Source: Epithemia pelagica
Lineage: Eukaryota > Bacillariophyta > Bacillariophyceae > Surirellales > Surirellaceae
NCBI GenBank assembly: GCA_946965045.2
Contig: OX337233.1
Coordinates: 1,922,001 to 1,986,000 of the forward strand
Direction of reading: 5' to 3'
Length of the DNA: 64,000 nt
Of the stretch, positions 21,095-32,202 are shown in pieces. A program made the translations under genes and the position numbers. The stretch's first letter is position 1, and each line of letters begins with the position of its first letter. Under the pieces are notes generated by a model that saw only the letters and a list, made by a program, of their open reading frames with translations, made no database searches and was not told the DNA's origin.

Positions 21095-21818
21095 TAAACG
21101 AAAATGAGAATGGAAGACAACTCGACGTTGTTCCTACCGAGAATGATACAAACCGTCACCTCTCCCAAAACCGTTGTATACAAGTCCCCCAGATTATTTT
21201 TATGTTTTGTTTGAAAGCACGCAAAAAGGACAAAATGAACCGCAGCTGTCACCAAGCTTATGGTGTTTGTTTCCATTTGTTGCTTCTCGTCCTATACAAT
21301 AGCACTTCTATTTAGAGCTCACTGCCACATATTGTCACGTCAATGGAGAGACGGAAGATGAAGAGAGGATGGCTAGGATTGAACGGAGTATTGTTGACAG
21401 AACAATAGGTAAACTAGTGGAAGCGACTACTGTGCATCTATTTCTCTTGCTGTAATCCAAAATGGCAATGTCATCTAGGCCGCGTCGAGAACGCGGGGGT
21501 TCCTGCGTAGTCTCTCGGTAATGCGAAGAATAGAGCAACCCCGAAAAAACTTGCCCTCAAGATATTATTCAACTAGTTGACTGTATTACATATAATATGA
21601 TGCGTCGAACTTGAATGGTGCGTAGCATGTACGCGAGTTGCAAAGTAAAAAAATTGGCTCCTTTGCGATTTGAGCCAGAGCACAATTTAAGGGGTCGAAA
21701 ATGCGTCTTTCGTTTAAATTTGATCTCTGGTACATGCAAATGACTACATGCATCAACCGATTAAGTCCTTCGTTGTGCGTGGGGATTACATGCTCCCATC
21801 GGCTGTCTTTATCTTTCT
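21095..21818. other. convergent intergenic region
   Basis: About 720 bp between the silaffin-like gene and the 3' end of the kinase gene. AT-rich patch near 21590; no gene or repeat recognised. Confidence 0.35.
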
Positions 21819-24800
21819 TCATCGCTTCCATTTTCGGCGTTTCCGTGTCTTACTGTTTCGTTCCCCATTGCCCGTTTTCTTCTGCTTATCCCCCATCCCA
21901 AAGATACGTTTGAATTCCTCCCAATCAACAGTACCTGTATCATCCAAGTCCAAGGCATCAAGAATATCCTTGATATCTTGCTCTGTATAGGTTGGATCGA
22001 AATCTTTGAGAAGTGAGCTAATTTCGTTCAATTCGATTTTACCAGTCTTCCCAGTACCCACAAAATCAAAGGCATCGCGGAGGGCCGCTTCTGTTTTCGG
22101 AAAGCTTTGACCAGACTTGGCACAAAAAGCTTTTTGAAATTCACGACGTAAGCAAATTTCCCGAATGCTCTCTTTGAAGGAAGGATGGGAATCCAACAAT
22201 TTGTAAAAGTCTCGCGCTTTCATTACAAACACTTTGCATTCATCCGCTACGCATTTGGCATCAACATTACGCTTCCGGCCAAAGACAAAGGAATGCTCAC
22301 CCGTCATTTCACCCTTTCCGACATAAATAATGTCTTGGTCACCAGTAGTTAGTACAACCTGGCCTTCGTCGACCAAAAATAAAGTGTTACCCTCCTCGCC
22401 CTTTCGAAAGAGATAATCTCCCTTCTTATAGAGTCTCTCTTCCATGTTCTTCTGAAGCTGCAAAAGCATCTTGGCGCGCTGTCGCTTTCGCGCCTTGTCC
22501 TTTTCACGCAAATTCAGTTTCACACCTACCAAGAGGAAAAAGAAATGAAACAGATTGGGTGAGTGACGAGTTCATGTCGAACCCCATTAGAACAGACAAA
22601 ACGATGAATCGACCACAAGACAAGCTTTCTTTCGTACCATGATCTGTTGCAATATATTTCTCAAAGTACTCGCGACTAATTTCAATAGCATGAATAGGCG
22701 TGACACACTTGATGGAGGCCGATCGAATTTGATTGGGATTCAAGAGGGCGCCTTCTCCAAAAAATTCTCCCGATTGTCGTTGCGCACGGTAGCCGTCCTT
22801 GGTGAAAATTTCAATCGTGCCCGAATTCAAAAAGAACATGGAGTGACCTGCCTCGCCTTCTCGGTATATCATATGACCCTTGGGGAAGTACTTGTTGTGC
22901 ATGTGTTCGGATAAAATGTCAGAGAACCCCGACAGCGACAAATCACCAACGCCACCCAAGGCACTTTCGTCTTGTTGTCCTTGATCTCCCACTAGTTTCC
23001 GTAATTCCTTGGCCGGAATGTACCCTCGATGATCGGGATCGAACATTTGAAAGGATCGTTCAATTAGGGATGTTCGTTTGGCGACTGAATTGTCAACAAT
23101 AGCCGCCGTGCCGGGACCTCCCTTACCCGTGCCACCCGCCGCATCACCATTGACACTATCCGGAACGACCGGCTCGTCTGCCGAAAACAACTGCGTCGAG
23201 GATGCCGTGGACGATACAGAGGCCGCAGCTGCCTTCTTTTTGGGGGTTCGCGCCGCCGTGGTATCGTCGCCACCATCATTGATATTGTGTGCGCCCATAC
23301 TCACAGCTACCATACCCGCAAAGGCCTTGGCTTGCAAGGAGGTTTGAAAGGCTCGATAGGCCGACAAACGCTTGTCGGAATCTTGCATTTTCTGGGTACG
23401 TGCCGTTTCGCCGCGTACCCAGGGGTTTTCCAACAATTCCTGGGCCGTCACACGATTCATGGGATCCCATTGCAACAACAATTCAATCACTTTTACCGCA
23501 TCCGCAGACAAGTGCGCCGTCAAGGGCGAATTGCCCAGTGGAGGATTGTGTCCCGATACAATGGCTTGTTCAATTTCCTCGTCTGTGGACGTTCCAGACA
23601 AATCAAACGGATGAACCGCTGTCAACAGAATATACAAAATGACTCCCAACGCCCACATGTCAAAGGACGGATCCAAGACAGACGCTGGTCCCGGTGGTGA
23701 TACAGCATTGGCAGGGGATGGTTGTCGTTGTTGTTGCGCTTTGCGTTCCTTCTTGAGCTTGTCCACAAGTTGCTTGCGCTTCAGTACTTCGGGCGAACTG
23801 TAAGCCGGTGTCAAGGCGGTTCCACGTGTGCTGCCATTGCTGGCCTCATCTTGGTAAGAGACCGAAGAAGAAGCCGATGCGGATGCGGATCCATTCGATG
23901 CGGACTGTTTGGGTTTGCTCCGTCCCCACGCCAGAGATACAAGGGAGGACAAGTGTCCGGTTGTTTGGGGTTCGGCTGGATCGGCCACGGGTCGTATTTG
24001 GGCACAGCCAAAGTCCACCACCTTGACGACAGCCGCCGCCTTTTCGCGGGTGGACAACATGAGATTTTCTGGCTTCAAATCGCCATGGACGACACCGAGT
24101 CCATGCATAAAATTCAGCGCACTGGCCACTTCGCGGACCAGCCGCGCGGCATCGGCTTCACTGTAGGGACCCTGTTCGCACAAGTGATGAAACAATTCGC
24201 CTCCAGCAATCAAATCCAACACCAAATAATAATGACCATCGTCACTGTCAAAGGCGGCTTGCAAACCGCAGATATTGGGATGTCCGCCGTGATCCCGCAA
24301 TTCCAACAGGACCTGCATTTCATTTTGAAAAACGACTTGATCGGTGCACGATTTGGTTATCTTTTTGATCGCCACAGCTTCCCCCGTGGCACGGTTGGTG
24401 CCGGAATAGACGGCACCAAAGGTTCCCTCGCCCAAGGGACGACGCCAATTCACCTTGAATTTGCTCTCGAGTGTGACACCCTTTTCACTGGCCTCGGCCA
24501 ATTGACCCGCCACGGTAGCACCGCGACGGCGCGCCAAACTGCGATTCCGAGGCTGCCCTGGGGGTGGCGAGGAGGGTGTGGGTGAAGGAGACACGGACGA
24601 GGAGGAAGAAACGCCGGCTTCGGAAGAGGCTGCTCCAAACATGTTGCTCGTGGCTCCTGCTTCGGCTGCTTCCATGGAAGTGGTTAATACTTTCCGAGGA
24701 TGATAAAAGACACTCGAACACAAGGCGGTTAACGTGGAAGGATCCACCAAAAGGCCTTGCTGTTGCTTGTTGTTGTGATGGAGGGCGGCACGAGAATGGT

Positions 24801-25662
24801 TGGGTGTGATCCAGCCATAGTAAAGTGCATAGTTGGGATAGGAATAGGGTTGTGAAGGATGGGTGGTAAGCCTTCCACTGATCAAGGACCAAGAGGAGGA
24901 ACATGCTGCCGAAAACTGTGGCAATGGCACTTGTTGCAAGACAGGTATTCTAGTGCGAGGCGATGGAACCAATTCAAGCTGAGGATTCGGTGCCGTTTCA
25001 CAATCGTCCTCCTCCGACAGGTCCAGTTGCTGCGTGAGGTATCGTTGTTGCTGTTGTTCATAGTGTTCATTCACAATCACGGCTGCTTGTATTAACAACA
25101 AGGCTCCAAATCCTATCGCAGGTATACTCGGACCAGCAGTACTTCCACTGCTGCTACTTGCCATGGCCGCAACGCCAGATCCTATCGAACTTCTTCTTCT
25201 CCGACTCGAAAATGTTCGAGCTGCTGCCACTACCGATTTTCGTGGTTGAGATCGTTTGTGGAAACTCGTGGAAGTCACTCGTTGTTGTTGTTGTGAAGCA
25301 GATTTTGTGGTAGATCTCCTACTGGAGGACGAATGATAGCATCGTTGTTGCTGTTGTTGTTGTGAATGTAGAGATTGCGACGCATGGGAGGTGGATGTTG
25401 GAAACGCCAATCTCGATGGTTGTGAATGATAGTGTTGTTGGTGTTGTTGTTGTTGAAGTACTGGGGAAAGTAGATTGATATCGGAAAAAGAGGAACTTCC
25501 CGCACTCATTGCTCTCCTATCCAAACTGGAAGCACCAGATTGCTCATGATGGTGGTTGTTTTTCATGGGGCGTCGACCACTCGTATTGCTCATGGTGGTG
25601 GTGGTGGCCATTTGTTTCTTCCGACCCAATGAGGTGTACCACGAAAAGAGTGGGTGATTCAT
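21819..25662 (-). CDS. Ser/Thr kinase with EF-hands and two cyclic-nucleotide-binding domains, 1243 aa, two exons
   Basis: The model joins 22638-25662 and 21819-22525 (reverse strand) across a 112-bp intron (GTACGAAAG ... TTGGTAG); the join restores DHGVKLNLR. Residues 1-390 are low complexity (Gln/Ser). The kinase domain starts at LGEGTFGAVYSG (about 409), with AIKKI, then HGDLKPEN (about 523, where HRD is usual), then DFG (about 549). A 70-residue insert precedes the activation-segment end SSPEVL (about 621), then DMWALGVILYILLT and a C-lobe end NPWVRG. An EF-hand (DPDHRGYIPAKE, about 874) comes next. A first cNMP-binding domain covers about 920-1008 (FFGEGALLN) and a second about 1030-1120 (GEEGNTLFLVDEGQVVL). 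Two EF-hands follow: one degenerate, one canonical (DLDDTGTVDWEE). The layout mixes CDPK and PKG features, so dual Ca2+/cyclic-nucleotide control is inferred. The N-terminal region contains a possible hydrophobic segment (IPAIGFGALLLIQAAVIV). Confidence 0.88.
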
Positions 25663-26948
25663 TATTGGAGCAACAAGGACGTACTAGGTAGGTACTCACA
25701 CTCCAACGCGGGCCCACCAAAGACCGGGGGAAGACAGAGAGGAGGGAGACTCAAAATCAAGAGAGAGACGGTACGCGGGAAAGGACGCTGATGCCGTTTT
25801 CCCTTTCGGTTCTTTGTTTATGTCGTGTGGTTCTCGCTTTGTTGTTGGTTGCTCCACGTCGTTCGTCTCATCCGCTGAGATACGATGACGACAAGCACTA
25901 CACAAGATAGGATATTGGGTGTCTGCGAAACCTTTTTGTTGCAGAAAGATCGGGCCGGCACCTTCGACACAACACCCCAGACTGAATAACTGTTATGGTT
26001 ATGGGTGTTGATGCAATAATTCTAATCCCGTCGTAACGCTGGATTGTGTTTCTCCATGAGAATGCACCGAACCAGCTCGGCGGTGTTTCTTCCTTACGTG
26101 TGCTCGTTGCGAAAAATTTGCATAATTCTCATAGTTCCACGTGGAAGTACGTGCTGAACTTCGGTAATTATATGCGACCTGTAGAGCGACCCTTTATGCG
26201 ACCTATATGAGTTCTATTTTAACGCATCTGGCGCGCATGCCGTACCGTGTCGTTGAGGTCGCAAATTTTGGCGTGGGTCTTGCGGGATCCGCTTTGAGTA
26301 CTCTTGAGCGATTGAAGATATGGAAATACCGTAAGACATGGATATTCGAAAGGGACGATCTGGGAAGTGGGGTGTAAATGGATGCCAAAATCGGCGACCA
26401 ACTCCGCGCGATTGCCTGCGGGGGTCTTGCGAGCCGGGGGAGCATTCCCTTTGGCGTTCAGTTTGGGGGACGTTGGGGGCGTTTCGTCGATTCGCCGTGC
26501 TAATGCTCGCCGTTGGGTGTGTCTCTTTTCAGCGATGTCTCGGGCTCACGAGTCCAGTTCCAGTGGAAGGAAATGGGGGCAAATCGACAATTGGGCCCAA
26601 GAACGATCGTTTTGCGGTGGTTTGATGGTACCCATGCCTCGCCGGTTTCCTCGCTTGTTGTACTAGATTTCTGCATTGTCGTCGCAGTGAGCTTCTGAGC
26701 CGTGAGACCAGCACCATTCATTGATTCCTTCCATATATCATTTGTTGTTTGGTGGGAGTACCTTTCTTTCGTGGAGCGTGGAGCACGACACAATACCGGT
26801 TTCTCCTTCCTCCAAACGTTTTTCTGGATTTGGAAACTACCACGGAGGCACGAATCCGCCGGCGCCTCGACATCCATATCCTGTTTCTTCCTCTTCACCA
26901 TCCATCTCTCTCAAGGAAGAACGTTTCTCTCCATTGCAAAACGTAACA
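25663..26948. promoter_or_regulatory. divergent intergenic region
   Basis: About 1.29 kb between the divergent kinase gene and the PP1-docking-motif gene. The frame of the latter is open upstream to about 26721 but has no ATG there, so I treat 26721-26948 as 5' UTR. No motif assigned. Confidence 0.35.
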
Positions 26949-28469
26949 ATGGAGCATTATCATCACTCTTGTTCTACCAGAACAACTCTTCCACATCAAA
27001 AAGAAGAGGGAAAGGACGGGTCGCATTCACCATTGACTCCTTCCCACCACACCCAGTGCTCCTCCTTCCCTCATTCTACCCCTCCTCCTTATTATCACCA
27101 CCACCAAAACAATCACCAAGATACTCAGAGCGAATATGACGAGGAAGAGGATGATGGAGACACAGCTCTAGTCATTGCCTTGGAAACCATGAGTCTATGG
27201 AGTGTATGGGTGGCTTCCACAGTTTGGACATGGCTCGTCCAGCATCTATCCGTCCGCATGCCTCGGTTGGAGTCCTTCTTCTTGTACCAACGATTGTTCC
27301 AGCAGCGGCTCCAATCATGTCAAGACGACAACGATGCTGCCACTAATAGCAACGAGGAGAAGGAAGAATGGTACGACGTTTCCACAACGGCAGCGTGTCT
27401 GGTGGAACGGAAGAAGGTTCATCCTGTGTATTATGTTTCTTCTTCTTCGACCATGTCTCCACCCCTTCGTTCCATTCTCAAAACGACAACCTTCCCATCC
27501 AAGTTTTTGGACGAAGAGACAGATGATACATATTCGGACGATGATACATCCTTTTCGTCTACCACCAGCAGTCAGTCGGAACTTTTGCAAGTTTCCGATC
27601 ATGTTACCGATCCGGACCACGTTGTTTCCTCTTCCTCTCTGATAGTCCCACAAGAACATGACTATGATCCTTCGCAGCAACAACAACCACAAGGACAACG
27701 CAAGGTTCGCTTTGCCGCTTGCAACAGACTGACGGAACGGTCCAAGTGTCCCCCACCCATTTGGCATTTCTATCCAGATTTGCGCAATGACGAACTGTGG
27801 TATACATGTCGAGAGTTGGCCACTATGCGACGACAAGTCCTCTTGTTGCATGCTCGCCAGATTATTGCGCAATCATCGGCCACATCCTCGTTATCTTCGT
27901 CATCTTCGTCATCTTCGTCGTCGTCATCTACAGTTCCCCAGTGGCGTCGAACGCAATGGTGGATTTCGCTCTCGTATTTTCACAATCAGTTGAGACGACA
28001 ATCGTCACAACAATCCTTGGACGGCATGCCACAACAACTATCCGAAACCATTCCTCCGCCCATGCTCCAGGATGACCAACGAACCAAGAATATGCGTTCC
28101 AAATTGACATGGGCCTATGTACAAACACCGGAATTGATTGGTATGGAACGAATGTTACTCGATTTGCTCATGGAAGTGATTGCCCAAAATCAACAACAGC
28201 AATCGCCACAACGCGATGGAACAACAACCGACGACTCGATACAAGAATCAAGTACGAATACTCGTACAGCCGTCTTACAGTATCGGCAGTACCTTGCGGA
28301 ATACCACGGCACGGAGAATTGCATTCCTATGGATCGAATGGAACAAGATCAACGAGTGGCCGACTATCAAGAACGACTCAGTCAACCGCATTGTCAATTT
28401 GCACATGAATTGGCCATGGCGCAAGCTCATGCCTTGCAAATTTCTTTGATGCAAGAAGAAGAGGACTAA
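26949..28469 (+). CDS. unknown protein with SILK and RVxF phosphatase-docking motifs, 506 aa
   Basis: ATG 26949 (context AACAATGG) is the first ATG of a frame open from about 26721. The N-terminus is His/Pro/Ser-rich, followed by an acidic patch (EYDEEEDDGD) and a hydrophobic stretch (LWSVWVASTVWTWLVQHL) that could be a membrane segment. RSILK lies at about residues 174-178 and RKVRFA at about 251-256. These match the SILK and RVxF motifs that bind protein phosphatase 1, in the usual N-to-C order. After them comes a segment IWHFYPDLRNDELWYTCREL with R/K-rich helices, then a poly-Ser run. The C-terminal half has ELIGMERMLLDLL and a helical end (HELAMAQAHALQISL). From memory, diatoms have many proteins with a VRF...LWYT...E pattern; none has a known function. 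PP1 binding is a motif-based inference. Confidence 0.65.
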   Translation: MEHYHHSCSTRTTLPHQKEEGKDGSHSPLTPSHHTQCSSFPHSTPPPYYHHHQNNHQDTQSEYDEEEDDGDTALVIALETMSLWSVWVASTVWTWLVQHLSVRMPRLESFFLYQRLFQQRLQSCQDDNDAATNSNEEKEEWYDVSTTAACLVERKKVHPVYYVSSSSTMSPPLRSILKTTTFPSKFLDEETDDTYSDDDTSFSSTTSSQSELLQVSDHVTDPDHVVSSSSLIVPQEHDYDPSQQQQPQGQRKVRFAACNRLTERSKCPPPIWHFYPDLRNDELWYTCRELATMRRQVLLLHARQIIAQSSATSSLSSSSSSSSSSSSTVPQWRRTQWWISLSYFHNQLRRQSSQQSLDGMPQQLSETIPPPMLQDDQRTKNMRSKLTWAYVQTPELIGMERMLLDLLMEVIAQNQQQQSPQRDGTTTDDSIQESSTNTRTAVLQYRQYLAEYHGTENCIPMDRMEQDQRVADYQERLSQPHCQFAHELAMAQAHALQISLMQEEED

Positions 28470-28940
28470 ACACAAGCAAGCTGTCACGCCAACGAACGAC
28501 ATGTCGATTCACTGTTTGACACTTGTGTGTGCAGTGGCAAACTTTGTCTTTCGAGAACTCTCTCTCGGACCCAACGACATGAATAGATTCACAGTGCAGC
28601 ATGTTTTCCGGAACGGCGAGCACGCTCTCTGTGATACAAGAAACATTGATATGGAGATGTATTCATCTTTCTCTGTCCCTCTAAATTATCATTCTAGAAA
28701 GCATTCCCATTTTTAGAAACAAATCGATCTGGACATAGGAATAGTGCAAGTTGTATCTACCTGCTGCATTGCGATGCGTTCCAAGTGGCTTCCCTTCTCT
28801 CATACAAAATGCACCCTTACTGCTTCGATGTTGCCCCCAGGTACCTACATTTTTTGATGAAGAATAATCAATAGATCAATGATGAAACAATGTTTGCTGA
28901 AGCATTTCCTCCGTGCGAGCGACCCCATCATATTCGGCGC
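28470..28940. other. convergent intergenic region
   Basis: About 470 bp between the 3' ends of the PP1-motif gene and UBA2. I see no gene or repeat in it. Confidence 0.35.
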
Positions 28941-31331
28941 TCAATCGTCAATGACAATGACTTGTACCGAGGATGCGGCATTTGAACTTGGTGCGGAAGA
29001 AGAAGATGCTGTCGTATCCTTTTCATCGAGTCGCTGTCGTTTGTTGGAGCGACTGTCATTGTTCTCGCCTTCAGGTTTGTTGTCGTCTGCTAATGTCCCC
29101 GTCTTGCGCTTTTTGTTTTCATCCCTCGATTTATTTCGAACAACCAAGACAATATCCTCGTCGTCGTCATTGTCCTGGCTGTCTTTTGTACTTACCGTTT
29201 GGCTTTTACCGGCAGTACTTGGATTGGTTGTCGATGCATCAGTGGGATTTCCGGTAGGACTGCTGCCCTTACTGGTAGAACCCTTGAGCAAAAACGGAAA
29301 TTCTTCGGTTGTTGTTCCACCCTCCTCTTCTTGTTTTTGACTCACATCTTCAAAGGCATCGATATGAGACACATGGATACTCATTTCCAGAGACTGCGTA
29401 AAATCGTCCACATGCACAATGGACCCATTTGTAATGCCACCAGCCGGCAAGTCTGCCAAAGATTTTGTCCAGTTGACTTGAAAGAGTTCTTGATCCGAAT
29501 CGGGTCCTTGTTCCCAAATTAAGGCCCCTGCCGTTCCAATGGTAATACTAGGTTCTTGTAAGCCTAATTCTTGTTGCAAGACCCGTTCTACCAAATGCTG
29601 CAAGGTCCAACGTTGCGTGTTGCAAGTTAATTCCACCGTCCCCTGACGACACACAAAGCAATTCGGATTGGGCGGATCCAATTTGACGGCTGTAATCACC
29701 AAACCGTTACGGGTAGGATTGCGAAGAATATTACTGTAACAACAACGATCCAAAACACTAGGAAGTGTCGCCTCGTTCGCATTGACCGACTTGTCTGTAT
29801 TGTTTTCCTTGAGTTTTTGTTGTTGTTGTTGTTTGCGAGCCAAAATGACTTCCAACACGCGATATACCTGTATCATTTGCAATCCAGCGGCAATGGCATT
29901 GGTCGTGGCAACTACGTTCCATGAAACCAAGGAACAGAGGTGTACGGTAAAAGTGCCGGCAAGGGGAAAATGGAACAAAACTGTGAGGACCACATTTATT
30001 TCTGTAACCAAGTTACCAGCAAGCACACAAACCAACGCACGTCCAACCAGACAAACGACTTTTCCGAAACACACAAAACAAGACTTTTTACACGTACTGG
30101 CAGGGATAATATTACCAGCAATACCCTTGGCGGAATATAAGGACTGGATGGGTTGAATGGAAAAGACAAGATTGCGTAGATTGGAAGCGGCCGTTACAAA
30201 CAACATGGCTCCGTCATGATCCTTGTCAAAGGATTCCGGAAACGTATGAGTCACTCCACAACATTGCTGCAAGACGGCCGTTAGTTGCGCCACGCATTGA
30301 TCCGGTACTTGCCAATAAGAAACGTCAGTATGAGGAGGAGATGCCGCAGTCGCTGCAGTCTCATCTTGGTCTCCCTCCTTCCAGTCCATGAGTTGATTCA
30401 ACGGTTTCGGTGGATGCAAGGCTGCCTTGTGTCGATCCAAACTCAATTGTTTTTGAATTTCGTCACAATACAAGGTGCGAATCAAGGTCCGAATCAAGGC
30501 CGTACTGCTAGTCGTTGCAGCGGACGATGTATCACTGTTTTTCAGTAATACTTCTCGTACTTGATGAACCGTTTTCATATAGGTGGAAGGCTCTCCATTG
30601 GCTTCTGAATCGGGCTCGTAGAGCATGGATTCTTGTACTTGCGGATGAAACAAGAGTTTGTAAAACTCCTTGGCCCAAACAATGGTATGAACGGGTCGAC
30701 TCGGTGTGGATCGAATGGTACAAATGGGATACACCTTGGGTGTTTCGACTGTTTTGCATTCATAACAGGACGTGGCGGCACCGTCGGAGGGTTGATAAAT
30801 AACGTGCGCTTGTCCCAAATAGCCAGTGGTACCCGCTTCCACCAAGGGAACCTGAGCGGCCAAACACAAGCGATTAACGCGACGACGAGCAGTCAAATTG
30901 TCCAAGGCATTAATGACGACATCGAATCCCTTGACAAATCCCACATGAACCAAGGATGTGTCACAAACGTTGCCGAAGATGGCCTTGTACTGAATAGCGT
31001 CATTGGGAGGCATCATTTGTGAGGCCACTTGAGCCGCTGTGGTACATTTAGGCTGTCCCACATGTTGCGACCGAAACAACAGTTGTCGATTCAAATTCGA
31101 AACATCAATGGTATCCAAATCCATGACCGTGACCTCACAAAAGCCGCTCAAGGCCAAATTCTTCAACACTTCACACCCAATGCCTCCGGCACCTACCAGT
31201 AGCACCTTGCATCCATCCTGTTTGTTGACGGTGGTGGAAGGATTGTACTTGTTTCTGTGCTGCATCCAATCCAACAATTCCGAATTCTCCACCACATTGG
31301 TCAAGGGAGGGAAGGCGGATGAGAATGTCAT
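28941..31331 (-). CDS. UBA2: SUMO-activating enzyme subunit 2 (UBA2/SAE2), 734 aa, two exons
   Basis: The model joins 30098-31331 and 28941-29911 on the reverse strand. The frame is open further upstream to a GTG, but ATG 31331 fits the family start. VLLVGAGGIGCEVLKNL (about 46) binds ATP, and MDLDTIDVSNLNRQLLFR is the E1 signature. The catalytic cysteine is in YPICTIRSTPSRPVHTIVWAK (Cys about 204), which accepts SUMO as a thioester before transfer to UBC9. The family segment AGNIIPAIATTNAI is restored only if a 186-bp GT-AG intron (29912-30097) is removed. A ubiquitin-like fold domain follows. The tail holds basic nuclear signals (NKKRKTG, SNKRQRLDE) and ends with VQVIVIDD, a SUMO-interaction motif. 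The enzyme works with an AOS1 partner not in this window. Confidence in function is high. Confidence 0.95.
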   Translation of the reverse strand: MTFSSAFPPLTNVVENSELLDWMQHRNKYNPSTTVNKQDGCKVLLVGAGGIGCEVLKNLALSGFCEVTVMDLDTIDVSNLNRQLLFRSQHVGQPKCTTAAQVASQMMPPNDAIQYKAIFGNVCDTSLVHVGFVKGFDVVINALDNLTARRRVNRLCLAAQVPLVEAGTTGYLGQAHVIYQPSDGAATSCYECKTVETPKVYPICTIRSTPSRPVHTIVWAKEFYKLLFHPQVQESMLYEPDSEANGEPSTYMKTVHQVREVLLKNSDTSSAATTSSTALIRTLIRTLYCDEIQKQLSLDRHKAALHPPKPLNQLMDWKEGDQDETAATAASPPHTDVSYWQVPDQCVAQLTAVLQQCCGVTHTFPESFDKDHDGAMLFVTAASNLRNLVFSIQPIQSLYSAKGIAGNIIPASTCKKSCFVCFGKVVCLVGRALVCVLAGNLVTEINVVLTVLFHFPLAGTFTVHLCSLVSWNVVATTNAIAAGLQMIQVYRVLEVILARKQQQQQKLKENNTDKSVNANEATLPSVLDRCCYSNILRNPTRNGLVITAVKLDPPNPNCFVCRQGTVELTCNTQRWTLQHLVERVLQQELGLQEPSITIGTAGALIWEQGPDSDQELFQVNWTKSLADLPAGGITNGSIVHVDDFTQSLEMSIHVSHIDAFEDVSQKQEEEGGTTTEEFPFLLKGSTSKGSSPTGNPTDASTTNPSTAGKSQTVSTKDSQDNDDDEDIVLVVRNKSRDENKKRKTGTLADDNKPEGENNDSRSNKRQRLDEKDTTASSSSAPSSNAASSVQVIVIDD

Positions 31332-31698
31332 CTTTCTTTGGTATTTCCGAGTCGAGGCAATCCAAGGAAGACAGCCTGGAAGTGATCTTGGACTCCAGAC
31401 TCCAGATACGAGATGGCGCAACAAAAATGACACACACCAGGCCGTAGTAACTCCTAGCGGTGTATTTTAAATGGTGGTGTAGGGATAGGGTGTAGGCAAG
31501 GATTGAAACTACCTCTCGTATCCACGTCCTGAAGAACTACAATTGACCGATAGAGAGTGTGGTACATCAGTGTGTATAGTGTCAGTTGTCCGTCGGTACA
31601 GGTCAACGCTGTTTTCTGTCTGTAGTCGGTCGCCCCAACACCCTACTCGTAAACTCTAGGAGTACTGTAGATATTATCGTTATTACTCCTATTTAAAA
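31332..31698. promoter_or_regulatory. upstream region of UBA2
   Basis: About 370 bp that should include the UBA2 promoter. No motif assigned. Confidence 0.3.
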
Positions 31699-31700
31699 TA

Positions 31701-32202
31701 CAAGCTGGTTTCGCGCGCCATATACCTCGTCTATTAAAGTACAAAAATTGTGTACAAATCTAGCAAATACTCCCTTTTTTGGAGTACAAATTATCTCATA
31801 GTAATCTAGCGGTGCGGACGAGTTGCAGTTTTCCGGTTCCTCACATAATTTCGCGATGGTATTCGAGAACGAAAACAACTGCCACCGCTTCAGGTCACCA
31901 TCGCCGTCTGAGGCCGCTGGTACCTGAAGTAATGCACCAGATCGATAGCATAGGTATAACATCAACAGATAATAAAAAAACTTCATGTACGCGGTGCCTG
32001 TAGCTCGAGATATAGCAGTACTTCACGCAACAACAACAACAACAACACGAGAAACTTTCGCCTCGGCCGCTCCCTCGTTTGTCTCCCCAGCGGTCGAGAA
32101 GCAAAGGGGCATAAATGATTACTATGATGGTTTATGTACATAATTGTCAATACAGTATTTGTACTGTAATACACTAGGCAGGTCCCTCGTGAAACCAGCT
32201 TG
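31701..32202. mobile_element. element D: 502-bp TA-flanked MITE (mariner-like ends)
   Basis: The ends are inverted copies of CAAGCTGGTTTC(G/A)CG, at 31701 and, inverted, ending at 32202. A TA dinucleotide flanks each side (31699-31700 and 32203-32204), the target duplication expected for Tc1/mariner-type elements. The interior has a CAA/GTT microsatellite near 32030 and no transposase ORF. A 97-codon minus-strand ORF inside reads through the left terminal repeat and is not a gene. Confidence 0.65.

Noticed and set aside
23722-24585. 287-codon plus-strand ORF
   Set aside because: Antisense to the kinase domain, with no features of its own.
29912-30097. UBA2 intron read as coding
   Set aside because: Removing it restores the family segment AGNIIPAIATTNAI and uses GT-AG ends; the inserted residues match nothing in UBA2.
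31332-31433. Upstream extension of UBA2 from a GTG codon
   Set aside because: ATG 31331 is the natural start for the family; the extension has no ATG.
31693-31986. 97-codon minus-strand ORF with hydrophobic N-terminus
   Set aside because: Its 3' end reads through the terminal repeat of MITE D; the signal-like start is probably chance.
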